Source: Prinia subflava (Eukaryota; Chordata; Aves; Passeriformes; Cisticolidae). From it: 64,000 bases of DNA. The DNA lies in the NCBI RefSeq assembly GCF_021018805.1, contig NC_086247.1, positions 145,099,378 to 145,163,377 of the forward strand, given 5' to 3'. Within the stretch, counting starts at the first letter, position 1, and the number at the start of each line of letters is the position of its first letter. Positions 25,334 to 39,222 of the stretch are shown here, in pieces. The notes under the pieces were generated by a model that was not told the origin of the DNA, ran no database searches, and saw only the letters and a program-made list of their open reading frames with translations. A program made the translations under genes and the position numbers.

Positions 25334-28300
25334 GTAAGTATGGTAACCTGTGAGAAGTACTCCAAATAGTTGATCCTTGCCATCCCTTATTGTCAGAATA
25401 GGCTCACTCCAAGCACCTCACTGCTAATCTCAGGTTGTGAGCACCTCACTGTGCTGGTGTTTCAGCCTTTCCTTTCAAATTGAAGAGAAATGTATATGCA
25501 TGCAATACCCTTGAAGTGTATTTACTAAGAAAAAGTCACTAGATAACCTTCGGTCTACCTTGTAACACTGTCAGTTTTTCTGTACTTGATATTAGATATT
25601 ATTAACTTACACATTAGAAAATTCACTGCTTTACTTTAGTGGAGCTTTTCCTTCTGCCAAGAGGTAAAAATAGCTTGTTCTTTTTTGCATTGTCGTACGA
25701 GCTGCAGTAGGAGGAATGGTTTCTGTAGGCATGGAGAGCTGAGCTCCACAGACTTCTGAGCTTCTTCTGCATTAGGAAGTGACATTTTCTCTTGCCTTTC
25801 TTCCTCTGTTGACCTAGTGATGCTCAGTGTGGTGGTGATGTAGCTCTCCTGGTTCTTCTCTGAGCTTGCTGTTTTGAAAGCAGGAACAGGATCCCCTAGC
25901 CCCCGTGTATTCATTCCAACTGCAGAGTGGGTCAGTCCAATTTTTGTGTCCAGATACTCCAGTGTAGCCCTGCTGCCATTTGCCATGACTGTGTGAGCTG
26001 TGTGTGAGTCCTTTTCTTGTCCATAGAAGGTGATAGAGACAAAAAGTCTCTATTTCTAGGCACTGAACAGGTAATGCCAGTGGCATTGCCCTGTCCTAGC
26101 ACCTCAATGGAAGTGTCAGGAAATCCTGGTGAAGGGGGAAAAAGGCACTGTGTCCTTGACCTCTGTGGGACTGCTGGTATTGCAGTCACTTTTTCTCACA
26201 GTTTTTATTCACATTAATTAGGCACCAAAAAGTTATTATAGGGCAACTGTGAGAAAGAACTTAAGATGGAGAATAAGATCTCACTGCAGTGGGCTGCATT
26301 TGCCGTTACTGGCTCATTTTCCTGGGGAGTATCACTCCCCCAGTTAAATGACTTTGTGTGGGCAAGGCAGCTGACAATTTGCAACAGCATGAAATTACAG
26401 GCTGCTTCCTTCCAGTGTTGTTGACAATACTTTTTTCTTCAAAAAAACCAACAGCTACATAGAAGCTGTTCCCTGATCTTTGTTTCAGCAGAGTTCAAAG
26501 CTTCATTTCCTTCAACACATAAAAGCGTTTTATTCAAAGTTAAAAACCACACAGAAGCCAAAAAACACCTTTGGGATATTTTTGTCTTTGGCTTAGGGTA
26601 GAGGGGAAACCAAAGCACCTGCATGTTGAGGGATTGCCAGTTTCCATTTCAGAGGACAAGGGTAGATAGGCACAGATTTGGGTTTTTAGACAGCTTTTAG
26701 TTTTGTCTCTAGACCAACCTCTATCTGGCACCAGGATCAGGGGATCACCACAGGTCGTGTTCCAAGGAATGTGCATCCTGCTTGGAAAATCATACACTGA
26801 GGTCCAGGGCTTCAGTGCTCTGTCTGTGTCTGCAGGACCCAGCTGGTGAGTTATGTTTGGTCAAGCCTTCCTCTGGTAGTAGAAACTGAGGTTTTGTGAG
26901 AAGGACACAGCAGTGGGAGGTGATAACTGGAAGTGAGATACTGTATTCTTGTAGGAGCTTGGTTGTAATTCACATGGCAACAACGTGGTATCAGAGTGGA
27001 ATTACAGCATCCGTAGACAGTGCTAAGCTTGGTTCAGTGTTGATAGCAGTACAAATGCCGGGTTTTTGCTGAATAACTGGGCTTCTGAACCTGCCCAAAG
27101 TCTGTGTAGATGCAGCTTAACTAGTTTTAGTATACAGATTTGGCTGGAGAAGGGGGTAAATTCTTCCATATATGTATATCTGTTGCAATTCTAGTTTTGG
27201 ATTATAGTGTAACTATTTCTTCAATTACACTGAAGAGTAAAGTATTACATTAAGTAGTGTTGGAAGTGAAGAAACAGGACCAAGATATCCCATTGACAAA
27301 ACTGGGAAGAGGTTTGCTTTATCAGGATGCCCAAAGCTCATGCAAGCACAGGGTTCCTCCCACAGCTTTAACTCTTGTGTTTTTACAAAGGGTTGTAATC
27401 TTGTCTTTCCATCCAGCTCTTAATAAGGGTCCTTCTGCAGTATTAGAACTTACTTCTTTTTTTGTGGTTTTCCCAGACTCAAAAATTCTGTTCAGTACAA
27501 GTTAAATTGGTGAACCAAAAATTCTTATGGCTGTTTTGTATCTCTTACAGAAATACTTCTATGCCCAGAAATAAGTGGGTTCTAAGAAACAAGTGTTTCC
27601 TTAGATTGGGACAAGTGCCCAGTAACTTGCATAGCCAAGAAAAACTGCCAAGAAAAAATTTCAAGTTCTTCTTCTTCATGGTAGGATAGAGACCCTACTG
27701 TGGGAAGCCCCACAGCTGACATTTGTGTAGACCTGCTATTCCAAGGAAAGAGATGCTCCAGTTAGTTACATGAGTTGGCTCCCCTAAGACAGTAGTCATT
27801 TTGCTATTTGGAAAGCAGTAGATCAAAATGTGTTTCTTGAAAGTGATGCAGTGGGGGGCTGATAGGAGGAAATCCCTGCTTTGCAAGCCCATGGTCTGGA
27901 AAGATTCCCTGTGAACTGCAGAATTTTGAGCCAAATTAAATATCCTCAGATTAGTGTAAACATATTTGTTAATCTGGTGCAGTTTTTGTATAATGAGGTC
28001 AAATATAGAAGTGGCAGAGAAATTCAGTCTCTGCTCTCTCCAATTCAAATGCCTACTGCAGTACTGAATTGGGCACTTGATTCTGCAGTATTTACTGTGT
28101 TTATACAGCTCATGAGGCCTAAGTTGCCCATATGTGCTATTTGTGCTGCTGTTTACTTGAGCTCTCTTCTGGTAGCACATTCAGTCAGTGTCCTTGTGAG
28201 CACAGAGTGGATGTGGAGTATCGGCACAACTGCTTTCACTCAGTCTTACAAAAACCCTGCCATTTCTTTCCTTCAGACTGTTTCAATGAAATAACCTCAG

Positions 28301-30939
28301 TAATTGTCCTGTCAATACAGTGATGCTCCTGGTGGGTTTGCTGCTTGCAGTGCCTGGGTGAGGAGTGAGCACTGTCGTGAGATGGGAGTGGACAGCACAG
28401 GATCAGTACGGGATGAGCTGACGGGAAGAGGCTTTTTCCTCTCCACGTGTGGGAGCTGTGTGGTGCAGGAGGAGTGGAAAATGAAGTAATTGTATTTGAG
28501 CTTCAGAGGGGGAAGCTGCCAGTCCTGTACATGTTGCTGGGTATCTCCAGCTTCTGGGTCAGTGGTCCAGTCTCCAGCTGGGGCTCACTCAACCTTCACT
28601 GAAGTCTAAATGAGTGCAGCAGCACACGGTAAAAAAATCCCCGTGCCAGACAATGAGCTGGCCACCTGCCCACATGTTTCTTCCTTTTAAAAAATGCTGC
28701 CCCCCCTCAATACCTCAATACCTCACAGCAGGATGTGAAAAGTGGGGTTATATTCATGGCCTCACTGCAGCTGGGAATGGGTGAAGAGGATCAGAAAAGA
28801 TTTAGTCCAAGTTCTTCCCATATGTCTTTTATTTTGCTGTAGCATGAGGCCAGGCAAAATGAGTCCTTCGGATAAATTTGCAGGGTAAAAGTGAGGTAGA
28901 AATCTGTTTCCCTCTTCTCAGAAATAACATAAAGTGCTATGATAATAACTCTGGTATCGGCAGCTGAATGAAAGGCTTGCAATTACAGCACAAGGAGACC
29001 CTGACTGTGCAGAATAAAACTGTGATAATTACTTCTGTCATATTTGTACTTAGTCCTCATTAAATTTCAGGAAAATCATCCAGTAGTAAATAATGTGCAA
29101 TCTTTGCTTTTAAATCAGAGGTCATGAAAGTAAATGGGAAATTCTGTTTTTCCTCATAGGGTGTCTGAGAGAGAAAAAAATCCCATCAACTACATTTAAA
29201 ACTCAGTTTGCTTATTATTGAAGACACCAGACTGAGGAATGTCATTAGCATGACAGTTTGTTCAAATACAGCATACAAATTTCATCAGCAAGAATAGGCT
29301 CTGAAATTCATAATGGCATAGGCAACCAGATTTCCTTCTTTCAATCCATTAGGGGCTTGAAAGGAAGGATTTAAAAAATTGTTTTAAATTTTAATTCAAA
29401 CATGAAGAGGAGGACTAGACTCCCTTTTTAATTTTAATGTTGAGGTGAATGAGTACAAAGTTCACCTGCATTTGCTGGATATGCTTTCTTTTGCAAAAAC
29501 AAATACACTTCTTCTTTTAGAGACTGTCTATACTTTGTGTAATAAATATATGTATAGAAGTAGATTTTCTTGGTGTTGTAAACACATTAAGTCTGGAAAC
29601 CACACAGAAACTTGAATCCATATGAATTTTTAAGGTGTTAATCAGATTTCAACTTCCTTTCTGTCATATTTGGTCTACACAGGATTTTGTTCTGATCGCA
29701 TGATTCAGGAATATTTCAGATGGACCCAGAGGATTTAGGTAAAGGTAAATATGGTGTGGCTGAGACCATATCTCACCCAGCATCTTTCTCTGTGGAAAAT
29801 AAAGATGTGACAAGCTGAAAGGGAAGGAATTAATCAGTATTATTATTTACGTGAAATTTCAAAATGGTCATTGATGCCTATTGACACTTTTACTTCGGTT
29901 TGCTGTTTTACAAGACTGCTTAACAAGAATCTACATGTACCACTCTCGAGGATTTACTCCCACAATGTATTGATTTTTCTGGATTTCATCAGCATTATCA
30001 GTGAAATCATGCAGCAGCACAATCTCTATCAAAAACCCAACAAAATTCAGCATTCTTCAGAGAATCCTTGCAAAGTCTTAGAATAAGGCAGCTAGATAAT
30101 AGAACTCTTGAAGGAAAAACAAGCTTTTATTCAGTAGTAAAGCAAAGGTGGAATCCTGGTCTGATATGAACAAGATGCAGCCAGTTGTGATAATGTTCTT
30201 CATATATTTTCCTACTTTAAGGTACTGAAAGTCAGCTTATCCTGCAAAGCCCTGTAGGAAAACACAAGTTGTGCCACTAAGGTTTTCTCTAGTTTTTCTT
30301 TTCCAAGAAGAAATCTCATTGCTCCTCCTTTCCGTTGGCTTTTGATACCTGTAGTGACAGAAATCAGTACAATCAATTGCATGGCCAGTAATAGTAATCA
30401 TTGACCCCTAATATAAAATCATGGAAAAACAGATTGAAATATCATCACAGACTTGCCTTGGCTGTACTGCAGCAGAAAATGAGAATTCCACCATAGTAGA
30501 ACAGTTGTAATAATTGTAGGTTTTTCTTTCTAACAATGGCTGTTCGATCCCATTTTGATGTAAGCCTTGTGAACTTTGGTGTGGAAATAGAGGTAAAAAT
30601 CAAGTTCTTTTTGAGCAATTACTGTTAGGGTGATTTCTGAAGGTTGTTCTGATGTAAAATGTTAGCAAACAATCAATTTTTGTTTTAATACTTGATTGTA
30701 TGGAGTGTGGAGCTCTCTATTCTTCTCTAGAGAATACATTTTCCATTTTATTTTCATGAAGTGAGAAATCAGAGGGATCCTTGAAAAAAGGTAATGACTA
30801 CTGACATAAAAAAAACCCTTTTACTTGATCCTTGATTAGTTAGTTTAAAACCCATTACAGACTTTATTTCTTTATTCAAACTTCTGTTAACTTTGATAGA
30901 TTAAGATGCCCTTGGTGTTCTTGGTGACCTTGAGAGAAT

Positions 30940-30954
30940 AAAAAAAAAAAAAAA
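30940..30954. repeat. Poly(A) run, 15 bases
   Basis: A plain run of 15 A within the intron. I see no retroposed body upstream. Confidence 0.9.
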
Positions 30955-32547
30955 TTCAAGAACTGTCCCTTGCCATCACCTACTCATATTAAATTGAATG
31001 TGACCAGACTAGGGATTTTTCACACTTTTCTTGAAATACATGGTCTTTTAAACAGTGCATGTAATACAAAATTGATGAAACCAGGAATTTCAGTTAATTA
31101 GTTTAAACTTTGCTCTTATTTTTGTTCAGTTAAAGATCATTTAATAGTGTGATAGCATTTTCTGCCATTTTATATTTGCTCCAAGCAAGAAGAGTTCCTG
31201 CTCATAATTGTTTTTTTGTGCAACACAATGTGCATGTGAATGTAATAATCTTAATTGTCTTTTGAATTATTGTTAAACTGCTGATATACTTCACCACCCT
31301 GTGCTTATTGTAATGTTTGCCACGTCCCAACAAGCACCTTTGTGACAGAGGTTGATTAATGCTGAAATGCCAAGATTGGCCTATTCCTGATTTATCAGCT
31401 GAATGTTGAGACGTATTTCCTCCATGACAGCACTATTTGCATCATCCTTGCTTTCTTCTGCCTTTGTTTTCTGGCATGTCTACATTTAAAACAATTGTTT
31501 AGGAAGAATTCGAATTAAATTATATTTTTCTAAAGTTTGGTGTATTTACTGTTGGTTACATTTCCAAGCCAAGCTCTAGCCTGTTGGAGAAGTGACATCT
31601 TTTTGGGTGGATGCAGCCCACAACAAATTCCACTGGGAGTAGCACATCCTCCTTGGTGTAGGGCAGTTTTTCTAAGTTAAGATTTTTAGTTCCAGCATAG
31701 GAAATCATTTCACCACAAGTTTGAATCCTGTAGATCTTTGGGATTCAAAACAAAACAACACCAAATCATTTCAACTGTAATGGAGAATAAAAAAAAACCC
31801 AGCTTTTAAGCTTGACTTTGCTTGATCACATTTGTTGTTGTTTTCAGCTGTGTTTATTTCAGTGTCTCAGTTCTTACAAAACAAAGCAAAACAAAACAAA
31901 GTTGCCCCTTTTGAAATGTTTCCTAAGGACTTTTTTGTTAATACTGATTTCTGAAGAAAGCTGGTTTTCCTTGGTCTCAAAATACCCACAGTAGTAAATG
32001 TCCTGCTATCAGAATTGCTTTTGTCAAAAGGCAAAGAAAGCAAGGTTCAAATTTGTTGTGAGCAATTGCTTGTTGGGAAGATTTATTTGCTGATAAGAGA
32101 AGCATCTCAATGCAACTTGGAATAAAATGATGGTATTATAGACACCCTGGTCAAGGTTTTTTGTTACTATGGGTGATGAATCAGAAGTAAGCTTTTAGTC
32201 TAAATGGATTCAGTGGCTTTTACCTGTGTTGTGTTGTCACGGCAAATTTTAATGTTAAGTCCACCTTAATTATACATCAGAAAATTAGAAACATAAAAGT
32301 GTTCTCTTCCTTTCTGCAACATTCATCATACTGTTGTTCCATTAGAATAACTTACATCTGTTCTTTTATGGTTCTTCCCTCTTTTATGTTGCACATAATT
32401 ATGAGGTGCCTTCTTTTACGCTGACATGTACCATCACTGAAAATTTTGATAGGCTATGAATAAATTCAGGAGATGCCTGTTAATGCAAATGTGACTCACA
32501 TTCATTCTTATTCAGATCTTTACTTATAGAACAGAACTGTGTATTGA

Positions 32548-32622
32548 GACAAATTCTGCCTTCAGCTACATGGGTATAAGTTAACTCTCACCAACTTCAG
32601 TGTCACTGAGTCACACCCACAC
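32548..32622 (+). repeat. Possible ancient amniote interspersed repeat
   Basis: The block ACAAATTCTGCCTTCAGCTA followed by CATGGGTATAA and CAACTTCAGTGTCACTGAGT resembles a very old interspersed family seen in reptile and bird genomes, whose copies carry AAATTCTGCC and GACTTCAATGG-type words. I cannot name the family with certainty. Confidence 0.35.
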
Positions 32623-33431
32623 ATCTCAGAGCTGAAATGGGTCTCTTTTCTTTATGTTCAAAGTTTTGTCCTGCCCAGTTCAGGGTTAGAAAGAGTTTGT
32701 TTGTTTTTTAATCCTATCAGCAGATCTTCTTTTTCAGCAGAATGGGTCCTAAGATTTAGAACCAAGAAAACCACCCATCAGTTCGAAAACATTCATTGTA
32801 ACATGCTAATCCTATTTACTCCTGATGGCTTTGTTTCTTAGATTCTTTATTTTTTCTGCTCAGTGAATTTTCTGCTCCTTGAATTAAACGTAATAATTAA
32901 GGTCTTTAAGCAGAACTTCCTCCATTGAGGCCAAATCCATGCATTTAGATAAATCAGCTAACCAGAAAAAGCCAGAAACTGAATTTGTTCCCCATTTTTG
33001 CTGTTTTTTAGTTACATGTGCCCTTGACTGGCATGGTGGAAATGGAGAACATATTTAGATTTGTGGAGCATTCTTAGCATTCAGTGTAGAAAAATGTTTC
33101 AAAAGGCTCCTGGGTTGCTATGAAACCACGAGTACTGATCTCCAATAAATGCCTTTGTCAGCCACCATAAATGATCTTACTCTGCACGTTGAGGACATGG
33201 GACATTGTTCATCACGTGTGCTGTTATTCATCTGGTGTCATCAGTCTTTTGGGGGAGAGCTTCTCCTCTGAGCTTACAAACAGAAATAAAACACTTTGCT
33301 TGCCAATGAAGGATGGAGGGACGTGACAGTCCTTTAGGAATCCCTTGTTCTGCCCTCACAGACTTACTGTCTCTGAACTGCAAGGGATTTCCTTTAAGTA
33401 AATCCAGTCTGTGTTCCTCTTCCTATTCCAG

Positions 33432-33509
33432 ATGGACCACGACCCCCGAAACCCTGCATATATTGCCACCCAGGGCCCTCTCCCTGCTACTGTAGCTGAC
33501 TTCTGGCAG
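33432..33509 (+). CDS. PTPRN2: PTPRN2 exon: [12 protein letters not shown] ... DFW block
   Basis: This 78-base exon encodes exactly 26 codons from [16 protein letters not shown] to TVADFWQ, in phase 0 at both ends. YIATQGPLP and the DFW motif are conserved in classical PTP domains and build the core sheet and the helix that packs under the catalytic loop. It looks identical to the mammalian PTPRN2 sequence as I recall it, so selection here is strong. The acceptor is CTTCCTATTCCAG and the donor GTAAGT. Confidence 0.97.
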
Positions 33510-36500
33510 GTAAGTTAAACATCTCTTTGAAAACTGAATTTATGTCATGAGTTTTCCTGTGCTTCTTGAAATGTAATTTGTGTGTGTGTTGTGCTTGAGT
33601 CACTCTGGGTGGAATAACCTTAATTCAGACGTCTTTTTAAAATCTAGTACATGGATATTCAAGCCATTTACGTAGAAGACAAGCCCTGCTAAGGAATATT
33701 TTATCTGAAAATTATACTGAAAACCTCAGGGTAAAGTATTCATACTTCAGTGCTTGGTCTCTGTAATTAAATTACTGCCAAGGAGTCAGTGATTTTCAGA
33801 GGGCCTGAAGAGTGCAGCCAGAATTCACTGTCATTCTCCAGACCAGAAAGGACCTAACACTGAGTGCCATGAATTTTCCACAGAAATCTACTCCACACAT
33901 CCCAGTTCTCCAATATGCTGAAATCCTTATGTATTTCCCCTACCACAGGCAGTTAGGACCTAGCTGCATAAATTTAAGTAGGGGCACAAGTTTTTGCAGA
34001 GCTGGGGCTAAATGGAGTAGTTATTGATGCACAGTTAGGAGCTCACTTTTTATGCAGGTGTTTTAGTGCTGGTGCAGCTCTCAGACTGGGACCAACATTG
34101 TCAGGGTAGATGTGTGTGCTGGTGTGGTGGATACGAGTGTTAGATATTCCTTTGGAAGTGCAGAACTGTGTCTGAAAGTTTGCAGGAGCTGCCTGGGGAG
34201 AAGGCCAACTGGGGCTTATTATCAATATGAACATATGCTTTTATTTTTTGTTTTGCATTATGAATTTGGAAGTTTTCGTTCAGAAGAGAAGAGAATGTCT
34301 GTGTGACAATTTCAGAAATGTCATTGTATTTTAGGAGCTTGCATCTGTTGAAATCATCTCTTCATCTGCATCACTTGACCTATCATTAGAAAGTATTAAC
34401 TGATCCCTACTGAAGACTCTTTTCATGTCACAATTTTTCTGATGAGAAATCAGGACATTTTCAAAAAAATTACTCAGTTTTGGGTGCGTGGATATTTAAG
34501 TGCTCAGTCCAAGATATTTTGGGACTGTTTTCTAGAAAGGCAGAGTAATTGCTTTCCATTTGACATCAGGTGAGCTTTTGGTCTGGCTTAAATTTTCACC
34601 TTGTGATTTTTGTCTTCACTGTTTGGTAATTAGCTAGAATTGAGAAGACTAATCTTCTTTTCTTGGCACATGGATTCCTTCTAACAGGCATGATACGTGA
34701 AAATGTATTTGTTAAGTTACACATGCAAAATCAAACAGTGTATTATCTTTATTCTCATTATTATCATTTATTATCATTATTCTTTAATGATATTTTATGG
34801 TTTCTGTGGCCCAGGCTTTTAATGGTTTATTTTTTCATACTTGTACATCTACATTGGGTATACTTTCACCTGTAAATGCCCCTTTACATGTTGAAAAATA
34901 TATGTTCTAGTTTTTAAATAAAGCATTTAAAAAGCCCACTTTGAGTAAGCATTGGAGAAATCAGAATCAATCATACAAGCATAGTATGAAGGGTGCCTTT
35001 TGTTCTTCTCCCACACCAGTTTGAAAAGTTAGGCAACCTGTTTGCATGGTCCAGAGACCACAACTTCATTTCTTTGTTCATGGGACAGTCTTCTTCATTC
35101 TACTTCATACTTAGAAAATCTTTCTTTACTTTCTTTCCTCATGCTCTTTTGTGTGGAAGGGTGTTTCTTCACTTTCCTTCTTCTCTTTTTGCTATTTCTC
35201 TTCCAGTCATCCATTAGTGAAAGTTTACTCCAGCTCCCCACCAGGTTTGCTGTAAATGTCTCCTCAGAAAGCATTTGGGAGCCCTGGTTCAGCTTTGGTT
35301 TGAGTGTGGCTGTGTGCATTTCTGACATGATGCTATTTTGCTGTTTCTTCTGTTGGGTTCCATAGAAAAGGGGCTTTCTAGTGTTTATTTTGATGATGTC
35401 TGTCACTTCAATATAACAAGCTACCTGTGCCAGTGTCCTGATTTGGTCCATTACTTTTGTTAAACTTCCTGCAGATCACATTTCAGTGTGCCAGTTCTTG
35501 TCCCAAACTTTCTATACAGCCCAGGGTATCAACCAGGTGTAATAAACAGGCCAAGAGAGATGAGCTCCTTGCAGAACACTGCATCCACCACCACTGAAAT
35601 GAAGCAGATCCAGTGTACAAGTCAAAAGCCACAGCTCAAACATATTGAAGTTTATTCCCAGTTGCAGGAGAAAAGTTATTTCTATTTTTCACCTAATAGT
35701 ACCTATTTTAATGTAAAGCATAGGAAATCTGAACTTGCTATGAAAAATAGTCTTAACTCCTGTTAAGGAACAAGCAGTTGATATTTACTTGGATACAGCT
35801 TTCAGTAGTTTATGGTGCTTCCATGATGCTGCCACCAGGGATTGTTTAAAGATTCAGTTATTCATTCCTGATACATCTTCTCAGTGGTTCTCCTCCCTCT
35901 CCCTCCTCCACTTAATGCCAGCTGTTGCAGAGTTGCGTTGCTGTTTTTCCCCGTTTGTGCTCAGTGAAGCAGTTTTCTGACTGATAGTGAGAGGAGTGAC
36001 TGACTCCAGAGAGATCTGGGACTGTTCTGCTGTTCCTTGTCTAAATGCACAGTGTCATGCTTTAGCAAATCCAACAGAAACTCTTGGAGCTTCGCACCAC
36101 CTTCCATGGCAATGTTTACTGGATGTATTGCTTCTTATTTTTGCAGAGATACAGCTGCTGAGGTTCCAAGAGCCAGGGTGCACAGTGGGCATCACCCACT
36201 CTGTTGTGTCTTGGCTGAAAGGTTGCCCCAGCAAGAACCTGTTGTAATTGTTTCCACTCCTGTAGGCATTTCAAGATGACTCCTAGAAAACTCTGGTCTA
36301 CAGAGCATTTGTTTTACTTGAGAGTGTAAGGCAACTTTCTTGGCATATTCAACACAGCTGATACACACAATGAAATCCAAACTGCTTCTGATCTGTGCTG
36401 TCTACATTTCATGCTCTCGTTCTAGATATAGTTTCTAGGCTGGCTTTCTCTTAAGCTTTCATTATATTCTCCCACCACTCAGTGACTCCCTCTACTCCAG

Positions 36501-39120
36501 TACAAGCAGTCTGGCCTGCTATGAATGGATTTGTGGAATGTCACAATAGTTTGTAGGTTTCACCAAACAAATAATTTAGTTTTGGGCAATCTTTTTTCCA
36601 GTTTTACTGGCAGGCCCCTCTAAAACCTGCTATGTTGATCCAGTGCCCAGTATTTTAGTGCAAGTGCTGTTAGACACTTAGCAATCAAATTCTCATTTAC
36701 TGTACTCACGTTGCCCAGATCCAAACAAAGACCATAGTTAGCTCAGTGCTGTTGCTTTCTCAAATTAGGCAGAGCTTTTCCATACAGTGTTGGTGGTGCT
36801 TGGTCCAGGCTCATGTAGTTTAGCATCCTTAGTACAGGTGAGCAGATCCAAGCCTAGTACCACTATGAGATTGAAGAGGCACCAGTTCCACTGATCTCAC
36901 TGGTCACCACTTCTTGGAAGATTATGTCCTTTTGGTAGGGTGGAGAGGAGCAGGTGTCATTCTTCAGTACCATTTAACTTGAGCCACTAGAGTTGGCCAT
37001 TAGTCTCAGAATTTTCTGTAAAACTTTCTATTCATTTGGGTTTCCAAGTTGACCTGAGAGATCAGCTTGATGGGAGTTTTTCTTCCAAAGGCACAGTGTT
37101 TGAGCTGGAGATGGTCCAAATGCCTGGATATTGGTCATTTGCAAATGGTGTTCAAATTTGTATATATTGTAAGAAAAATAATGATAAAAAAGGCAATAGT
37201 CTTATACTGACTTTTCTAATGGTAGAAAACATCCATGGTTATCTGTGTCCCTCCAGTTTACTTCTCCAGCTACTCAGATTCTTGGCACAGCTTCTCTCAG
37301 TCAGCAAGTGCCAAGTTAGTTCCAACTTTCCTGGCTTACCTATTTCTCTGAGAACTTTCTAGCCCACAGGAGTTGTGTTGTCAGTCATCTCATTGATCTG
37401 TTTTGCCACAGGGCTTCCTAATCTGCCTGGATGCTCTGTGTTTGCAGCTCAAGCAGAGATTTCATCTCTACCCGCCTGTCATCTCTTGGACCACTCTGGA
37501 AATTTTCCAGCCACTACTTTAATTAATTTTGAAAAGCCTCCAGCTGATTTAGGTCTTCTTCTAATTTTATCTGGTCTTGTTTTCATCTCTTTTTACCAAT
37601 TACTATTTCTGAGAAATACATCCTTCATTGATTCTATTTTCGTTCAGTGGGAATTCCACCTCACGATTCCCTTTCTCGGAAACTGGATGACTGTCCTCAC
37701 ATGGTATTAATCCATTTTTACCTGAGTGGTTAAACAGTTTGTCAGGACTGTGGGTTGTTTTCCTCTCAGCTGGAAAGAAAATTCATCCTCAGGACAGGGT
37801 TTTGCTTTGATAGAGTTCCATTTTATTTACAAAGAAAGAACAGTTTTATTTCCTTGAACAAAGACAGAATCAAATAACAGTCAATAACTTCTTTTTTCCA
37901 ACCCTCATTCACCCAGTGTTTTACCCCCAACCTCTCTTTCAGCTTTTCTTCTACCAGGATCACAATTTGTCGAGCTGTGCTGGTGGTTTCTTTATTCCTT
38001 TTACACATTTATGCTGCTTATCAGGATTAATCATCTTGCCTTGATTAATGCTCTCTCTCTGCATTAAGCATATCACTTTCTAGAAAAACTCACGGGTCCA
38101 TATGCTTCATGTTTCTCTTGTTTTTGATGATAACTTCTGTAATTTCAGTTATCAGGCTTCATAAAAGAGTTTGCTTGTTTCTTACATTTATCTTGAATGA
38201 AAGGTGATGATTTTGTCCAGCAGTTTCAGTGAGATTTCACTCAGCTCTTTCACATAGCGCTATTAAAATTCAACATCTCTTTGAACATAATTCAAAAGAA
38301 AGAGGATGTAGAACATTTCTGATCTATAACAAGTTTTCGCAGCAGGAGTTCCATGTTGTGAATAATTCTGGAGGCATAAAATTTTATTATTTTCAGTATG
38401 TGCTGGGTTATAATTCCACAAAATATTTGACATGAAGTACATGTCTTAACTTGCCAAGTATTCTAAGAAGCAAGGGATGATAATATGCAAGAAGCTATTT
38501 CTAAGAGTTAGGATACTTAAAACCAACTGTCCTTTCACTGAAAAATTGTTCTTAATTATGCTGGTTTTATAAATTGCCTGTCTGCTAAGGTTCATCATCT
38601 CCAAATGGTGATTTCTGTAGGAGGCCATAAATTTTCCCTCTGGAAAATACCCCATATCACGTCTTTCTTTGAATCTGCCCACGTTTGCCCTTCTTTCCCC
38701 ACCTTCTTTTTGGAGGGAAGTACATTTCCACGTTTTTTTTTATTTTATTTTCCACGTTTTTTATTCAGTAAGTGAAATAGGATGAGGGAACAGCCCTTCC
38801 TGCTAATGCTTTAGTTGCCTTACAAAATGAAATAATATGTGATGTATATAATTTTGTAAACATTTGTTGTGCTGCTGTGATGTCCTCCCTCCATGAAGAA
38901 CATAATTAATCATTATCTGATCATTATCAAAGTTCTGCAGAAGGGGTAGAGAAATATGATTTTCCTCATTTTGCAAATGCTGAGTAAGGTACAGGGCACC
39001 TATAACAGTAAGTCATGAAAGTAACTCAAATACAGTCCACACTCGTAGTGGGCACACTCTTAGTATAGACCAGAAAACTCCATGGGTTTTGCCTAAACAG
39101 TTCTGTAGCTCAGGCTGCAA

Positions 39121-39222
39121 TAGATAGCTTGAGCTATCTACTGTATATATCTGTTGTATATATCTATTGTATATATAGTGTCTATTTTTTATACCTACAA
39201 ATTTATATATATGTATGTATAT
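39121..39222. repeat. 9-bp-arm inverted repeat followed by TATATATCT-type AT repeat
   Basis: TAGATAGCT and AGCTATCTA are perfect reverse complements with a two-base spacer (39121-39140). Directly after come three imperfect copies of a 12-13 bp unit around GTATATATCT, then further AT-rich repeats to about 39222. It is a likely cruciform or unstable site. Confidence 0.8.

Larger units (their letters stand above)
25334..33431 (+). other. PTPRN2: PTPRN2 intron, about 8.1 kb
   Basis: The intron runs from a GTAAGT donor to a TTCCTATTCCAG acceptor. It contains a 15-base A run at 30940-30954, an AAAAC-type simple repeat near 31878-31901 and a possible ancient repeat at 32548-32622. No coding similarity was seen. 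The open frames of 161 codons (27695-28180, minus) and 137 codons (27881-28294, plus) overlap each other and show no recognisable motifs. Confidence 0.85.

Noticed and set aside
27695..28294. Overlapping 161-codon (minus) and 137-codon (plus) frames
   Set aside because: No recognisable motif, no splice context, both frames open at once, as expected for chance low-stop DNA in an intron.
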